This document shows, one piece after another, positions 25,611 to 34,594 of a stretch of 64,000 bases of DNA. Location of the stretch: assembly GCF_020510585.1 (NCBI RefSeq), contig NZ_CP075190.1:3842001-3906000 (forward strand). Direction: 5' to 3'. Origin of the DNA: Ferribacterium limneticum. GTDB taxonomy: Bacteria > Pseudomonadota > Gammaproteobacteria > Burkholderiales > Rhodocyclaceae. The stretch's first letter is position 1. The number at the start of each line of letters is the position of its first letter. The position numbers were made by a program, and so were the translations under genes. The notes beneath the pieces are model-generated. The model saw nothing but the letters and a program-made list of their open reading frames with translations, was not told the origin of the DNA and searched no databases.

Positions 25611-26609
25611 TTACTTGGCAACGTAGATCTGGTCGAAGCTGCCGCCATCCTTGAAGTGTGCGGCAAAGGCCTTGTTGGCGCTGCCGAAGACTTCATCGAC
25701 GGTAAAGGTCTTCACGGCCGGGAAGGAGGCAGCGTACTTCTTGAGCAACTCGGCATCACGCGGCCGCAGGTAGTTCTGGGCGGCATTTTCCTGGCCTTCC
25801 TTCGACCACAGATAGTCGAGATAAGCCGTCGCCTGCTTGCGTGTGCCCTTCTTGTCGACGACCTTTTCGACCAGTGCGACCGGGAACTCGGTCTGCATCG
25901 TCAGGCTCGGATAGACCACCTCGAACTCGCCCTTGCCGAATTCCTTGGCGATCATCTCGGCTTCAGACTCGAAGGTGATCAGCACGTCGCCCATCTTGCG
26001 CTGCATGAAAGTCGTCGTTGCATCGCGGCCGCCGGCGGCGAACAACGGCGCATTCTTGAGCAGCTTGCCGAGGAACTCCTGCGCCTTGGCATCGTTGCCA
26101 CCCGGCTGCTTGAGCGCCCAAGCCCAGGCCGACAGATAGGTGTTGCGGCCGTTACCGGTGTTTTTTGGATGCGGAATGATCATCTGGACGCCCGGGCCGG
26201 CGATATCGGACCAGTCCTTGATCGCCTTCGGGTTACCCTTGCGGACGATGAAAACCATCGTCGAGGTGTAAGGCGAGGCATTGTTCGGGAATTTCTTCGC
26301 CCAATCCTTGGCAACCAGCCCCTTGTCGGCCAGAAACTCGATGTCGTTGGCCTGATTCATGGTCACCACATCAGCCTCCAGCCCGTCAGCCACGGCCCGC
26401 ACCTGCTTGCTCGAACCGCCGTGCGACTGCTTCAACTCAAGACTCTCGCCCGTCTTCGCCTTCCAGTATTTCTGGAACATCGGGTTGTAATCCTTGTACA
26501 CATCGCGAGCGACGTCGTAGGACGTATTGAGCAAGGTGACGTCGGCCAGCGCGGCGCTCGCCACCAGCGACAGCAGAACTGAAACGATGGATTTGCGGAA
26601 ATGGGTCAT
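25611..26609 (-). CDS. sbp: Periplasmic sulfate-binding protein
   Basis: The 332-residue product has a signal peptide ending ALA near residue 22 and family motifs NTSYDVARDVYKDYN, LKQSHGGSSKQ, IPHPKNTGNGRNTYLSAW and GRDATTTFMQRKMGDVLITFE. These line the sulfate site of Sbp/CysP proteins. It captures sulfate for the CysTWA complex encoded directly downstream. The 150 bp upstream, shared with the divergent lipoprotein gene, are AT-rich, as expected of a CysB-regulated promoter, but I cannot assign a CysB site with confidence. Confidence 0.94.
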   Translation of the reverse strand: MTHFRKSIVSVLLSLVASAALADVTLLNTSYDVARDVYKDYNPMFQKYWKAKTGESLELKQSHGGSSKQVRAVADGLEADVVTMNQANDIEFLADKGLVAKDWAKKFPNNASPYTSTMVFIVRKGNPKAIKDWSDIAGPGVQMIIPHPKNTGNGRNTYLSAWAWALKQPGGNDAKAQEFLGKLLKNAPLFAAGGRDATTTFMQRKMGDVLITFESEAEMIAKEFGKGEFEVVYPSLTMQTEFPVALVEKVVDKKGTRKQATAYLDYLWSKEGQENAAQNYLRPRDAELLKKYAASFPAVKTFTVDEVFGSANKAFAAHFKDGGSFDQIYVAK

Positions 26610-26764
26610 GGTTCACCTCGAAGGATAATGAAAGCGAATCTATCCGACCAGCTTATAACCACAAAGATGAAATGTGAATTTACTTATTCTGAAAAGCAAA
26701 AACACCTTGCGCTCATAAGCCACCCATCCGCCGACAACACTATTCGCCAACCATGTGAGGGGCT

Positions 26765-27388
26765 ATGATTCGACCTTCCTCACGCCGCCGAAAAAACAAG
26801 ATGCGCGCTTCCCTGCCTATCGCTTTCCTGCTTTCCACATTGCTCACCGCCTGCGCCTCCTTCAAAAGCGAGATTCCACCGAGCAAGCACATCACGCAAA
26901 GCGGCCCGCTCAAAGTACATCCCGGCCTGCTCGGCAAACCGGTGCCAGCCGAACTACAACCGGGTTCCAGCCTGCCGGCCGCCATCCCGGCACCGCTCGC
27001 CGCCAGCGCGACGCCCGAAGCGCCGATCAAGATGGATCCGGTCGGCCTGCGCACCCAGCGCAGCGTCTATTTCGACCTGAACAGCGCCGCCATCAAGGCC
27101 GATTACGACCCGGCACTACGCGCCCACGCCAGCTACCTGGCCGAGCACCCGAAGGCGCGCGTGCGCATCGAAGGCAACGCCGACGAACGCGGCAGCGCCG
27201 ATTTCAACCGCCATCTGGGCTTGAAGCGCGCCGAAAATGTGCGCGCCACGCTAGCCAGTCACGGTGCAAGGAAAAAACAAATCACCATCAAAACACTGGG
27301 CGCCAGCAACCCGAAAAAGACCGGCCACGACGAAGAGTCGTGGGCTGAAAATCGCCGCTCCGATGTGGTTTATGAACGGGAAGATTAA
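26765..27388 (+). CDS. OmpA-domain (Pal-like) outer-membrane lipoprotein
   Basis: The 207-residue frame starts at an ATG preceded by GAGGGG; a second ATG at 26801 gives a more standard lipoprotein signal (lipobox LLTAC). The lipidated cysteine is residue 30 or 18, depending on the start. A Pro/Ala linker follows, then an OmpA-C peptidoglycan-binding domain: VYFDLNSAAIKADYDPAL, VRIEGNADERGSADFN and the LGLKRAENVRATL helix. It resembles Pal but stands outside a tol operon, so it is likely a second peptidoglycan anchor. A strong terminator follows. Confidence 0.85.
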   Translation: MIRPSSRRRKNKMRASLPIAFLLSTLLTACASFKSEIPPSKHITQSGPLKVHPGLLGKPVPAELQPGSSLPAAIPAPLAASATPEAPIKMDPVGLRTQRSVYFDLNSAAIKADYDPALRAHASYLAEHPKARVRIEGNADERGSADFNRHLGLKRAENVRATLASHGARKKQITIKTLGASNPKKTGHDEESWAENRRSDVVYERED

Positions 27389-27404
27389 CTCCACCCCATA
27401 AACA

Positions 27405-27434
27405 AAAAGGCCTCGCAATCTGACGAGGCCTTTT
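27405..27434. terminator. Bidirectional terminator after the OmpA-domain lipoprotein
   Basis: An 11-bp stem (AAAAGGCCTCG / CGAGGCCTTTT) with a 7-nt loop has A- and T-runs on the two sides. It can serve the lipoprotein gene and the converging 60-residue gene. Confidence 0.88.
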
Positions 27435-27451
27435 ACATTTGGCTATCCGGA

Positions 27452-27634
27452 TTATTTCTGCGTTTCGGCCTCGGCCCGAACCGGCCGATACGCCAGCCAT
27501 TCCGAAAACGGAATTTCATCGACTTCGAGAAGTCGCCTCTCGACTCTTTTGCGACGCTCACGCCAGCCGTTCGGCGGGCCGGACTCTTGGGTGCGGCGAT
27601 CACGCCCCATTCGTTTCTCATTTTTCACGACCAT
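27452..27634 (-). CDS. Small basic hypothetical protein
   Basis: The 60-residue product begins MVVKNEKRMGRDRRT after a good ribosome site (AGAGGTG). It contains an RERRKRVERR stretch followed by the acidic LLEVDEIPFSEWLAY. The mix of DRR/ERR units followed by EIPFSEWL suggests a small conserved protein rather than noise, but I know no function. The frame is open to 27757, yet that start would lie inside the terminator of the next gene (27740-27767), so the short form is preferred. Confidence 0.55.
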   Translation of the reverse strand: MVVKNEKRMGRDRRTQESGPPNGWRERRKRVERRLLEVDEIPFSEWLAYRPVRAEAETQK

Positions 27635-27739
27635 CGCACACCTCTCTTCGCCATCGGCTGGGAACTCGACTTCCCCCGCTTCAGTTTCAGGATATGGCCA
27701 AGCGAAAAATCGGTTAGTGAAGAAAATCACAGCTGCAGA

Positions 27740-27767
27740 AAAATACGGCCCGAACATGTCGGGCCGC
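27740..27767 (-). terminator. Intrinsic terminator of the secreted protein gene at 27893
   Basis: On the minus strand GCGGCCCGA / TTCGGGCCG form a stem around CATG, followed by TATTTTT. It lies about 125 nt beyond the stop of the gene at 27893. Confidence 0.75.
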
Positions 27768-27892
27768 TCTATTCCGGGTGGAAGGCAAACGATTGAGTCT
27801 CTCGGGCGCCAGAGGCGTAAGCAATTGAACTGCCAAGCGCCGACACTGACCGCTTCTAGCAGTGCGCGAGCCCAACCAAGCCCCTCCGGCTC

Positions 27893-28813
27893 CTACTTGA
27901 CCAGCGAGAACTCCCTGCTATCGACCCGTTTTGTATCTTGCAGGGTCGTCGTTCTGACGAACCGGACGTGGCTGGACAAGCCGGTATCGAGATCAACAGT
28001 TGCCTTCAGGTTGTCCTTGATGCTCATCCCATTTAGCTGTTTCCTCATGTTCTCTTCGTCGGTTTTGCTCATCTTGCCCTGCGCCATCTGGGAAATCAGC
28101 TGAGCAACCGATTCGGCCTTGACCGACTGCAAGGTTTCCAACTGGAGAACGCTTTTGTTGTCAGGCCGCCTCGAAACTGTTGTTACCCCCGAGGTCTTGA
28201 ATGGAGCACCGCCAAATGGATTGACCATTTCAGACTCGAACTTGCGCGGCCCATTGGCATTTGGATCTGCCGTAGCACCGACAAAGAGAAGCGGCAAGTC
28301 CTTCAGCATTGCTCCCACGATGGCCTGCTTGGTACTGAACATCGCCTGCAACTGGGTTCTTACTTGCTCCGGCAGACCATTCTTGGCCGAGGCTGCGAGC
28401 TTGTCGATCAGACCCTTGACGGCAACCTGAACCTCTTCAAAATTTTGCAGATCGAGAATCTGGCCACGGTTATCGACGACGACCCGGAACTTGAGAGACT
28501 GGACAATTTCCTGAACATCATTCAAAAATCGCAGAGCCTCAGGACTCTCCGTCGGCATGGCCAGTTCGCTCTTGCCATAGCCGAGTTCAACCAGGAAAGC
28601 ATCCTTGCTTGCCTTGAGAACGAGGAGAGAGACAGGCGTAGTCGCTTTGGAAGCTTGCCTCCCCTTTGCAGAGTCGCTTGCTCGCTCGTTTACTGAAACC
28701 CAGTTGTATGTCGCGCCCTCCTGAAGTCTCAGACCAAGAACAACAGGCTCGGCATTAACCTGAGCGGCAAAAAACACTGCGCAAGCGAGAACGACCTTGG
28801 CCAGATAGCGCAT
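27893..28813 (-). CDS. Secreted protein of unknown function
   Basis: The ATG at 28813 follows GAGGGG and gives 306 residues with a signal peptide (VVLACAVFFAAQVNA). The body looks beta-rich, with LRLQEGATYNWVSVNER at the start of the mature part, a helical middle (VAVKGLIDKLAASAKNGLP) and a C-terminal strand set (ATVDLDTGLSSHVRFVRTT). The pattern resembles DUF6263-type proteins, in which a dose-like first domain precedes a conserved second half, but I cannot name a function. It is a single-gene unit with a terminator on each side. Confidence 0.7.
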   Translation of the reverse strand: MRYLAKVVLACAVFFAAQVNAEPVVLGLRLQEGATYNWVSVNERASDSAKGRQASKATTPVSLLVLKASKDAFLVELGYGKSELAMPTESPEALRFLNDVQEIVQSLKFRVVVDNRGQILDLQNFEEVQVAVKGLIDKLAASAKNGLPEQVRTQLQAMFSTKQAIVGAMLKDLPLLFVGATADPNANGPRKFESEMVNPFGGAPFKTSGVTTVSRRPDNKSVLQLETLQSVKAESVAQLISQMAQGKMSKTDEENMRKQLNGMSIKDNLKATVDLDTGLSSHVRFVRTTTLQDTKRVDSREFSLVK

Positions 28814-28967
28814 TTTGAAACCCCTCAACTCAAGCAGGAAGGCGTCGAATTTACCCCGATCGACATGCCAATTGCAAATTACAGACCGCGCTGACGCCCC
28901 TTTGATCGCGGCTATTCGCCCAAGGAGTTGGCGCGACCAAAAGATCGCCTTTATTGGCGCTCCAATT

Positions 28968-28990
28968 AAAAAGGGAGCCTCTCGGCTCCC
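28968..28990 (-). terminator. Intrinsic terminator of amtB
   Basis: On the minus strand GGGAGCC / GGCTCCC form a hairpin around GAGA, followed by TTTTT, about 40 nt beyond the amtB stop. Confidence 0.85.
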
Positions 28991-29029
28991 TCCTGTCATT
29001 CAGACAGACTAATTGGTCACTTTCAAAAC

Positions 29030-30232
29030 TCACCAGTTCGGTTCGCGCTCCGGCGTAGCCGTTATTCGGTGAATACTGAGGTCTGCGCCCTCAAATTCCT
29101 CATCCTGATCAAGACGCAAACCCATGGTGGCCTTGAGGGTGCCATAGACCAGCGCGCCGCCAATCAAAGCGACGGCGATGGCCATTGCGGTCATGATCAA
29201 TTGCGGCATGAAGGCTATGCCGCCTGCCCCGCCCAAGGCTTTGCTGCCAAAAATCCCCGCCGCGATGCCGCCCCAGGCCCCACACATGCCGTGCAGCGGC
29301 CAGACACCAAGCACGTCGTCGATCTTCCAGCGGTTCTGCACCAAAGTGAACATCATCACGAACAGTCCGCCGGCCACGCCACCGACGACCAGAGCACCAA
29401 TCGGGTGCATCAGATCGGAACCAGCACAGACGGCCACCAAGCCGGCCAACGGTCCGTTGTGCAGGAAGCCCGGGTCGTTCTTGCCAGCAACCAGCGCGAC
29501 CAGCGTGCCGCCGACCATCGCCATCAGCGAGTTGAGGGCGACCAGGCCGGAGATTTTGTCGAGGGTCTGGGCGCTCATCACGTTGAAACCGAACCAGCCG
29601 ACGGTCAGAATCCAGGCGCCGAGCGCGAGGAAGGGAATGGATGAAGGCGGGTGCGCCGAAATCCGGCCATCCTTGTTGTAGCGACCGTGGCGCGCACCGA
29701 GCAGGAGCACGGCCGGCAAGGCAATCCAGCCGCCCATGGCATGGACGACGACAGAGCCGGCAAAGTCGTGGAATTCCGCGCCGAAGCTTGCCTTGAGCCA
29801 GGCCTGGACACCGAATGCCTGATTCCAGGCGATTCCTTCAAAGAAGGGATAAACGAAACCGACCAGCATGAAAGTGGCAATCAGTTGCGGGTTGAACTTG
29901 GCCCGCTCGGCGATGCCGCCGGAAATGATGGCCGGGATCGCTGCTGCGAAGGTGAGCAGGAAGAAGAACTTGGTCAGTTCGAAGCCGTTTTTCTCCATCA
30001 GCGTCTCGACGCCGCTGAAGAAATTGACGCCGTAGGCGATGCTGTAACCGACGAAGAAGTAGGCCACGGTCGACACGCCAAAATCGGTCAATATCTTGAC
30101 CAGCGCATTGACCTGGTTCTTTTTGCGGACCGTGCCCACCTCAAGAAAGGCAAAGCCCGCGTGCATGGCCAGCACCATGATGGCGCCGAGCAGGATGAAC
30201 AATACATTGCTACTGGATTGATACGTTTCCAT
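29030..30232 (-). CDS. amtB: Ammonium transporter
   Basis: The 400-residue product has eleven predicted helices and Amt/Rh motifs: FLEVGTVRKKN, DFAGSVVVHAMGGW (first pore histidine), and a second pore histidine in DLMHPIGALVVGG. It conducts ammonium into the cell. No signal peptide is predicted; the N-terminus is short. No glnK lies beside it, unlike the usual glnK-amtB pair. Two GCAC-N7-GTGC sites upstream point to control by NtrC under nitrogen limitation. Confidence 0.95.
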   Translation of the reverse strand: METYQSSSNVLFILLGAIMVLAMHAGFAFLEVGTVRKKNQVNALVKILTDFGVSTVAYFFVGYSIAYGVNFFSGVETLMEKNGFELTKFFFLLTFAAAIPAIISGGIAERAKFNPQLIATFMLVGFVYPFFEGIAWNQAFGVQAWLKASFGAEFHDFAGSVVVHAMGGWIALPAVLLLGARHGRYNKDGRISAHPPSSIPFLALGAWILTVGWFGFNVMSAQTLDKISGLVALNSLMAMVGGTLVALVAGKNDPGFLHNGPLAGLVAVCAGSDLMHPIGALVVGGVAGGLFVMMFTLVQNRWKIDDVLGVWPLHGMCGAWGGIAAGIFGSKALGGAGGIAFMPQLIMTAMAIAVALIGGALVYGTLKATMGLRLDQDEEFEGADLSIHRITATPEREPNW

Positions 30233-30271
30233 GAACCCCCCTCAATCAAAGAATGGGAAGGCGAAAAGCAA

Positions 30272-30286
30272 GCACCATTCCAGTGC
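30272..30286 (-). promoter_or_regulatory. NtrC-like binding site, proximal
   Basis: GCACCATTCCAGTGC fits the NtrC dyad GCAC-N7-GTGC. It lies 40 nt upstream of the amtB start, close enough to overlap the promoter. Confidence 0.5.
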
Positions 30287-30337
30287 GCCAATATTGTTAT
30301 AAATCAGTGCATTGCCAAAAGCAATAACGGCCAATTA

Positions 30338-30352
30338 GCACCATCAAGGTGC
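30338..30352 (-). promoter_or_regulatory. NtrC-like binding site, distal
   Basis: GCACCATCAAGGTGC fits the same dyad and lies 106 nt upstream of the amtB start, at a typical enhancer distance. I could not identify a convincing sigma-54 -24/-12 element between the two sites. Confidence 0.6.
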
Positions 30353-30392
30353 AAAATACAAGATGCTAGCTCAGTATTGGTGCAGCGGCGCC

Positions 30393-31619
30393 TTATTTCG
30401 GGGCGAGCTCGGTCGGCAAAAGAACCCACAAACGGCCACTCTGTTTCATCCGCCCGGCCTGCTCGCCCGCTTCCTTGCCGTAGCCCCAGAAAAAGTCAGC
30501 GCGCACCGCGCCCTTGATCGCTCCACCAGTGTCCTGAGCCATGACCAGACGGTTCATCGTCGTTGCCGTATTCGGCCGGGTGGTCGCCAGAAAGACCGGC
30601 GAACCGAGCGGCACCGAACGCGGATCGACAGCGATGCTGCGCTCGGCGGTCAGCGGCACACCCAGGGCGCCGATCGGGCCGTCCTGACTGTTCGGTACTT
30701 CACGGAAGAAGACATAGCTCGGGTTGGTGTTAAGGAGATTGTCGAGGCGCGCCGGGTTGGCTCGCGCCCAGGCCTGGATGCCCTGCATCGACGCCTCTTC
30801 GAGTTTGAGTTCGCCGCGCTCGACCAGCGCCTTGCCAATGGACTGGTAGGGATGCCCGTTCTGGTCGGCGTAGTTTAGGCGAACGACGCTGCCGTCGGCC
30901 AGCTTGACGCGACCGGAGCCCTGGACCTGCAGAAAAAACAGCTCGACGGCGTCGTCGACGTAGAGCAGGGTTTTGCCGGGCAGCTTTTCGCCGCGCGCCG
31001 TGATTTCGGCCCGCGACCAGTAGGGCACGACCTTGTTGCCTTCCAGCCGGCCGCGCACGCGCTTGTCTTTGAGTTCGGGAAAGACGGCCGACAGGTCGAT
31101 GGTCAGCAAGTCGTCCGGCACACCGCGCACGGGCTGCTCGTAGCCTCTGCTGCGCGAGCGACTGCCTTGCAACAGCGGTTCGTAGTAGCCGGTGATCATG
31201 CCGCTCGTGGCGCCGTCACCATTGGCGATGGCGTAGGGTTTGAGATACTGCTCAAAGAAACGGCGTGGGTCGTGGCCGGGCTTGCCATCTGCCGCCCGGG
31301 CCAGATCGCAGACGCGCTTCCAGCCCGTGCCTTGCGGCTTGCTGGCGACGCCGCGACAAGAGAGCAGGAAGGCCGGCCAGGCAGCGGCTACGTCGTCGTT
31401 CGTCCAACCGGGCAGATCGCTCCAGAGAGCCGGCTGAAACGAGCGCGAGAAGGCAGGCGGTGGTGTCGGAACGGGCGCCGGCACGACAGGCACTACCGCC
31501 GGGCAGGCAGCACAGGCCGGACACGGAGCGCAGCTTGCTGGGGCAACACTGGGCGGCACGGTCGAACAACCGGCCAACAGGGAGAGAAATAAAAGGGCTA
31601 CTGCTTGGATTTTTCGCAT
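30393..31619 (-). CDS. mltA: Membrane-bound lytic murein transglycosylase A
   Basis: The ATG at 31619 gives 408 residues with a lipoprotein signal (LLFLSLLAGC, Cys18). The catalytic double-psi barrel is recognised by GYYEPLLQGS, FFLQVQGSGRV and the C-terminal AQDTGGAIKGAVRADFFWG, which holds the catalytic Asp. It cleaves glycan strands of peptidoglycan at the outer membrane. The linker after the lipid anchor is odd: CAPCPACAAC gives four closely spaced cysteines, followed by a Pro-rich run. It lies upstream of amtB and divergent from the DUF815 gene. Confidence 0.93.
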   Translation of the reverse strand: MRKIQAVALLFLSLLAGCSTVPPSVAPASCAPCPACAACPAVVPVVPAPVPTPPPAFSRSFQPALWSDLPGWTNDDVAAAWPAFLLSCRGVASKPQGTGWKRVCDLARAADGKPGHDPRRFFEQYLKPYAIANGDGATSGMITGYYEPLLQGSRSRSRGYEQPVRGVPDDLLTIDLSAVFPELKDKRVRGRLEGNKVVPYWSRAEITARGEKLPGKTLLYVDDAVELFFLQVQGSGRVKLADGSVVRLNYADQNGHPYQSIGKALVERGELKLEEASMQGIQAWARANPARLDNLLNTNPSYVFFREVPNSQDGPIGALGVPLTAERSIAVDPRSVPLGSPVFLATTRPNTATTMNRLVMAQDTGGAIKGAVRADFFWGYGKEAGEQAGRMKQSGRLWVLLPTELAPK

Positions 31620-31665
31620 GGGTTTCGCTAGAGTTCGCAATTTGCCGCGAAGTATACCTGCCGCC

Positions 31666-32556
31666 ATGCCCAACACCCTGCCCCTGGAACGTCTGCTCGC
31701 CCGAGCCGAAGCCGTGCTTGCCCGCTTCGAAGCCTCCCTGCCGCCGCTTCAACAAGCGCCTGACTGGCAGTCTGCCGTCGCTTTCCGCTGGCGCAAGAGC
31801 AACGGCCGCGGCTGGTTGCAGGCGGTACGCCACCCGCACCCGATCCGCCTCTCCGATCTCGAGAACATCGACGACCAGAAGGAACGCATCATCGCCAACA
31901 CGCGCCAGTTCGTCGCCGGCAAGACGGCCAACAACGTGCTGCTGACCGGCACCCGTGGCTCCGGCAAGTCGTCGCTGGTCAAGGCGGTGCTCAACGAGTA
32001 TGCCGGCAAGGGGCTGCGCCTGATCGAGGTGGACAAGGAAGATCTGGTCGATCTGGCCGACATCGTCGATCTTCTCGACGGTCGACCGGAAAAATTCATC
32101 ATTTTTTGCGACGACCTGTCCTTCGAGGCTGGCGAAACGGCGTACAAGGCGCTGAAGTCGGTGCTCGACGGCTCGATCGCTGCACCACCCGACAACGTGC
32201 TGATCTACGCCACGTCGAACCGCCGCCATCTGATGCCGGAATATTTTTCCGAGAACCTCGAAACGCATCGCGTCGACGACGAAATCCACCCCGGTGAAAC
32301 CACCGAGGAAAAAATCTCGTTGTCCGAGCGTTTCGGCCTGTGGATTTCCTTCTACCCGTTCAGCCAGGATGACTATCTGGCCATCGCCAATCACTGGGCG
32401 CGCCAGCTTGGCGTGGCCGACGAAGTCATCGTCGCCAGCGAGCGCGAGGCGCTGAACTGGGCGTTAAGCCGTGGCTCGCGCTCCGGCCGCGTCGCCTGGC
32501 AGTTCGCCCGCGATCTGGCCGGGCGCCAGAAAACATCGCGAAAGAAAACCAGGTGA
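31666..32556 (+). CDS. DUF815-family AAA ATPase
   Basis: From the ATG at 31666 the product has 296 residues. Walker A is LLTGTRGSGKSS, Walker B FCDDLSFE, and sensor 1 IYATSNRRHL; FYPFSQDDYL and the C-terminal SRSGRVAWQFARDL are typical of DUF815 proteins. The family is widespread and its function is unproven. Residues 139-145 (DGRPEKF) are encoded by dispersed-repeat copy 7 (32077-32110). The stop overlaps the GTG of the next gene, so the two are coupled. Confidence 0.86.
   Translation: MPNTLPLERLLARAEAVLARFEASLPPLQQAPDWQSAVAFRWRKSNGRGWLQAVRHPHPIRLSDLENIDDQKERIIANTRQFVAGKTANNVLLTGTRGSGKSSLVKAVLNEYAGKGLRLIEVDKEDLVDLADIVDLLDGRPEKFIIFCDDLSFEAGETAYKALKSVLDGSIAAPPDNVLIYATSNRRHLMPEYFSENLETHRVDDEIHPGETTEEKISLSERFGLWISFYPFSQDDYLAIANHWARQLGVADEVIVASEREALNWALSRGSRSGRVAWQFARDLAGRQKTSRKKTR
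32077..32110 (+). repeat. Dispersed repeat, copy 7 (inside the DUF815 gene)
   Basis: ACGGTCGACCGGAAAAA at 32078-32094 is in sense with the gene and is translated as DGRPEKF. The downstream A/T-rich tail is diverged. Confidence 0.78.
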
Positions 32557-33497
32557 GCAAGGTCGTCGAAGTCGCCGCCGCCGTCATGCTGCGCGCCGAC
32601 GGCCGCGAATTCCTGCTCGCCCAGCGCCCGGAGGGCAAGGTTTACGCCGGCTACTGGGAATTCCCCGGCGGCAAGGTCGAGCCCGGCGAAAGCGTTCGCG
32701 CGGCGCTGATCCGCGAGTTGCAGGAAGAACTCGGAATCACCGCCACCGCCTGCTCGCCGTGGCTGACCCGGCAATTCACCTACCCGCACGCCACCGTTCG
32801 CCTGAACTTCTGGCGCGTCACAACGTGGGACGGCGAAATCGGCATCACGGCGCCGCTTGAACACTCGGCAGTCGACTGGCAAAAAACCGGTGAAGCGGCG
32901 ACCGTTGCCCCGATCCTGCCGGCCAACGATCCGATTTTGAAAGCCCTGTCGCTGCCGACGACGATGGCGATCACCAACGCCGAGGCAGAAGGCAGCGAAC
33001 GCCAGCTTGAGCGTCTGGAGGAAGCCCTGCAGGCCGGCCTGCGGCTGATCCAGGTCCGCGACAAGGGTTTGCCGCCCGCCCAGCGTCAGAGGTTCGCCGA
33101 AGCCGTTTGCCGGTTGGCGCACAGCCATGGCGCGCTGGTCGTCATCAATGACGACGAGGAGATTGCCCGCCAGGTCGGCGCTGACGGCGTCCACCTATCG
33201 TCGATCAGTCTGGCCGCCTGCCTGCAGCGTCCGGACTTCACCTGGGTTGGTGCCTCCTGCCACAACGCAGCAGAAATCACCCGCGCCGGCGAACTTGGCT
33301 TCGACTACGCGCTACTCAGCCCGGTGCTGCCGACACCCAGCCACCCCGAAGCCGCAGGCCTTGGCTGGCCGGAATTCGCCAAACAACTGGCCGGCAACAC
33401 GTTGCCAGTGCTGGCGCTGGGCGGCATGAAGCCGGAGATGTTGTCCGAAGCGCAGGAACACGGCGCTCACGGCATCGCGCTCATGCGCGGCTGGTAG
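32553..33497 (+). CDS. Fused Nudix hydrolase and thiamine-phosphate synthase-like (ThiE/TenI) protein
   Basis: The 314-residue product starts at a GTG overlapping the upstream stop. Residues 1-130 are a MutT-type Nudix domain with the box GGKVEPGESVRAALIRELQEELGI, which should hydrolyse oxidised nucleoside triphosphates such as 8-oxo-dGTP. Residues about 150-314 are a ThiE/TenI barrel, with LIQVRDKGLPP, ADGVHLSS, GASCHN and LALGGMKPEM. The fusion is known in betaproteobacteria; whether the barrel makes thiamine phosphate or serves another role is uncertain. It is followed by repeat copy 8. Confidence 0.9.
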   Translation: MSKVVEVAAAVMLRADGREFLLAQRPEGKVYAGYWEFPGGKVEPGESVRAALIRELQEELGITATACSPWLTRQFTYPHATVRLNFWRVTTWDGEIGITAPLEHSAVDWQKTGEAATVAPILPANDPILKALSLPTTMAITNAEAEGSERQLERLEEALQAGLRLIQVRDKGLPPAQRQRFAEAVCRLAHSHGALVVINDDEEIARQVGADGVHLSSISLAACLQRPDFTWVGASCHNAAEITRAGELGFDYALLSPVLPTPSHPEAAGLGWPEFAKQLAGNTLPVLALGGMKPEMLSEAQEHGAHGIALMRGW

Positions 33498-33511
33498 CGC
33501 GCCGCCGGGAA

Positions 33512-33547
33512 ATTTCATTTTTGGGCATTTTTTCCGGTTGACCGTGG
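33512..33547 (-). repeat. Dispersed repeat, copy 8 (3' of yacG)
   Basis: On the minus strand: ACGGTCAACCGGAAAAA then ATGCCCAAAAATGAAAT. It lies 23 nt beyond the yacG stop and is sense to it. Confidence 0.87.
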
Positions 33548-33569
33548 AAGTCTCCGGAAACAAGCCGAT

Positions 33570-33776
33570 TCAGCGCGTCGGCTGATCCGGAAAATCGAGG
33601 CCGGGCGTCCCAGCCTCTTCGTCGCTCACCGCGCCGCCGATGCGATAGGAATCGCTGGCCCAGCAACCGAGGTCAATCTGTTTGCAGCGTTCGGAACAGA
33701 ACGGGCGCCACGGATTTTCCGGGGCCCAGATGGCGTCTTCGCCGCATTGCGGACAGCGGACCTTGCGTACGACCAT
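33570..33776 (-). CDS. yacG: DNA gyrase inhibitor YacG
   Basis: The 68-residue product has the four zinc-ligand cysteines CPQC and CSERC, with the [18 protein letters not shown] segment and a C-terminal acidic tail. YacG proteins bind GyrB and inhibit its ATPase. Its start overlaps the zapD stop by one base (TAATG), the usual coaE-zapD-yacG order. A repeat copy lies just downstream. Confidence 0.93.
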   Translation of the reverse strand: MVVRKVRCPQCGEDAIWAPENPWRPFCSERCKQIDLGCWASDSYRIGGAVSDEEAGTPGLDFPDQPTR

Positions 33777-34534
33777 TACAGGTTACAGAAAGTCAGGTCG
33801 AAGGAAACGTCGCGCTCGCAGCTACGCGCCTTCAGTTCACCGGCTGGTGGCCTGGTGAAGCGGATGTTCAGGAAATACTTGTTGGCACTGACTTCAGGGA
33901 TCGCCAGTTCGTCGACGCTGACCGTGACGCGCACCATCTGCGCGGCAGTACCGCCCAGATTGAGCTGGAACTGGCCGTTGGTTGCCGAGTAGTTTTTCGG
34001 CCGACCGCTCGAGCGGAGCAGGCGCAGGACAATCGCCGCCGCATCGCGCAAGGGCAGCAGCGGCTTGGTCCAGCCTTCCAGCGCACTGCGCCGGACATCA
34101 GGCGGGCGATGCAGCCACCAGTGGTAGGACGGCAGGTCGAATTCGCAGACGCCACCGGGAATGGCGGCCCGGCTCTTGATGCTCATGAGCCAGTCGTTTT
34201 CGCGCAGGTATTGGCCGATCTTGCCAGTCATGCCGAGCAGCGCGGCCGACGACTGCTCGATTTCATAGAGCGCGCCGGACAGCGCCTCTTCGGAAATTTC
34301 GGGGTTGTTGCGGAAGGCGAGCAGGGTTTGCCGCTGCCTTTCGAGTTCCTGGATCAGGTCCATCTTGAGATCGGCGCGACCGGCCACTTCAAGAATCTCA
34401 AACAGGGAAAGCAGGGCCGTGTGGTGTTCGAGAGCCCCTTCTTCCTGAGCGAAATACGCCGTTTTTTCGAACAAATCCTCCAGACGCAACAGCGTGCGGA
34501 TACGTTCATTAAACGGGTATTCGTAGGTGATCAC
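33776..34534 (-). CDS. zapD: Cell division protein ZapD
   Basis: The 252-residue product (DUF1342) starts at a GTG with [18 protein letters not shown], the conserved opening. A helical N-terminal domain and a beta-barrel C-terminal domain follow ([21 protein letters not shown]). ZapD cross-links FtsZ filaments at the division ring. The gene is close-packed between coaE and yacG. Confidence 0.93.
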   Translation of the reverse strand: MITYEYPFNERIRTLLRLEDLFEKTAYFAQEEGALEHHTALLSLFEILEVAGRADLKMDLIQELERQRQTLLAFRNNPEISEEALSGALYEIEQSSAALLGMTGKIGQYLRENDWLMSIKSRAAIPGGVCEFDLPSYHWWLHRPPDVRRSALEGWTKPLLPLRDAAAIVLRLLRSSGRPKNYSATNGQFQLNLGGTAAQMVRVTVSVDELAIPEVSANKYFLNIRFTRPPAGELKARSCERDVSFDLTFCNL

Positions 34535-34594
34535 GCGGCTGGTGTCCGAGAAAACGGAAAATTTTGTTTATTCTGAGCTATTTGCATTCAAATC

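Noticed and set aside
30233..30337. Sigma-54 promoter for amtB
   Set aside because: Several GG-N10-GC-like matches were tried but the spacing was off by two or more bases in each.
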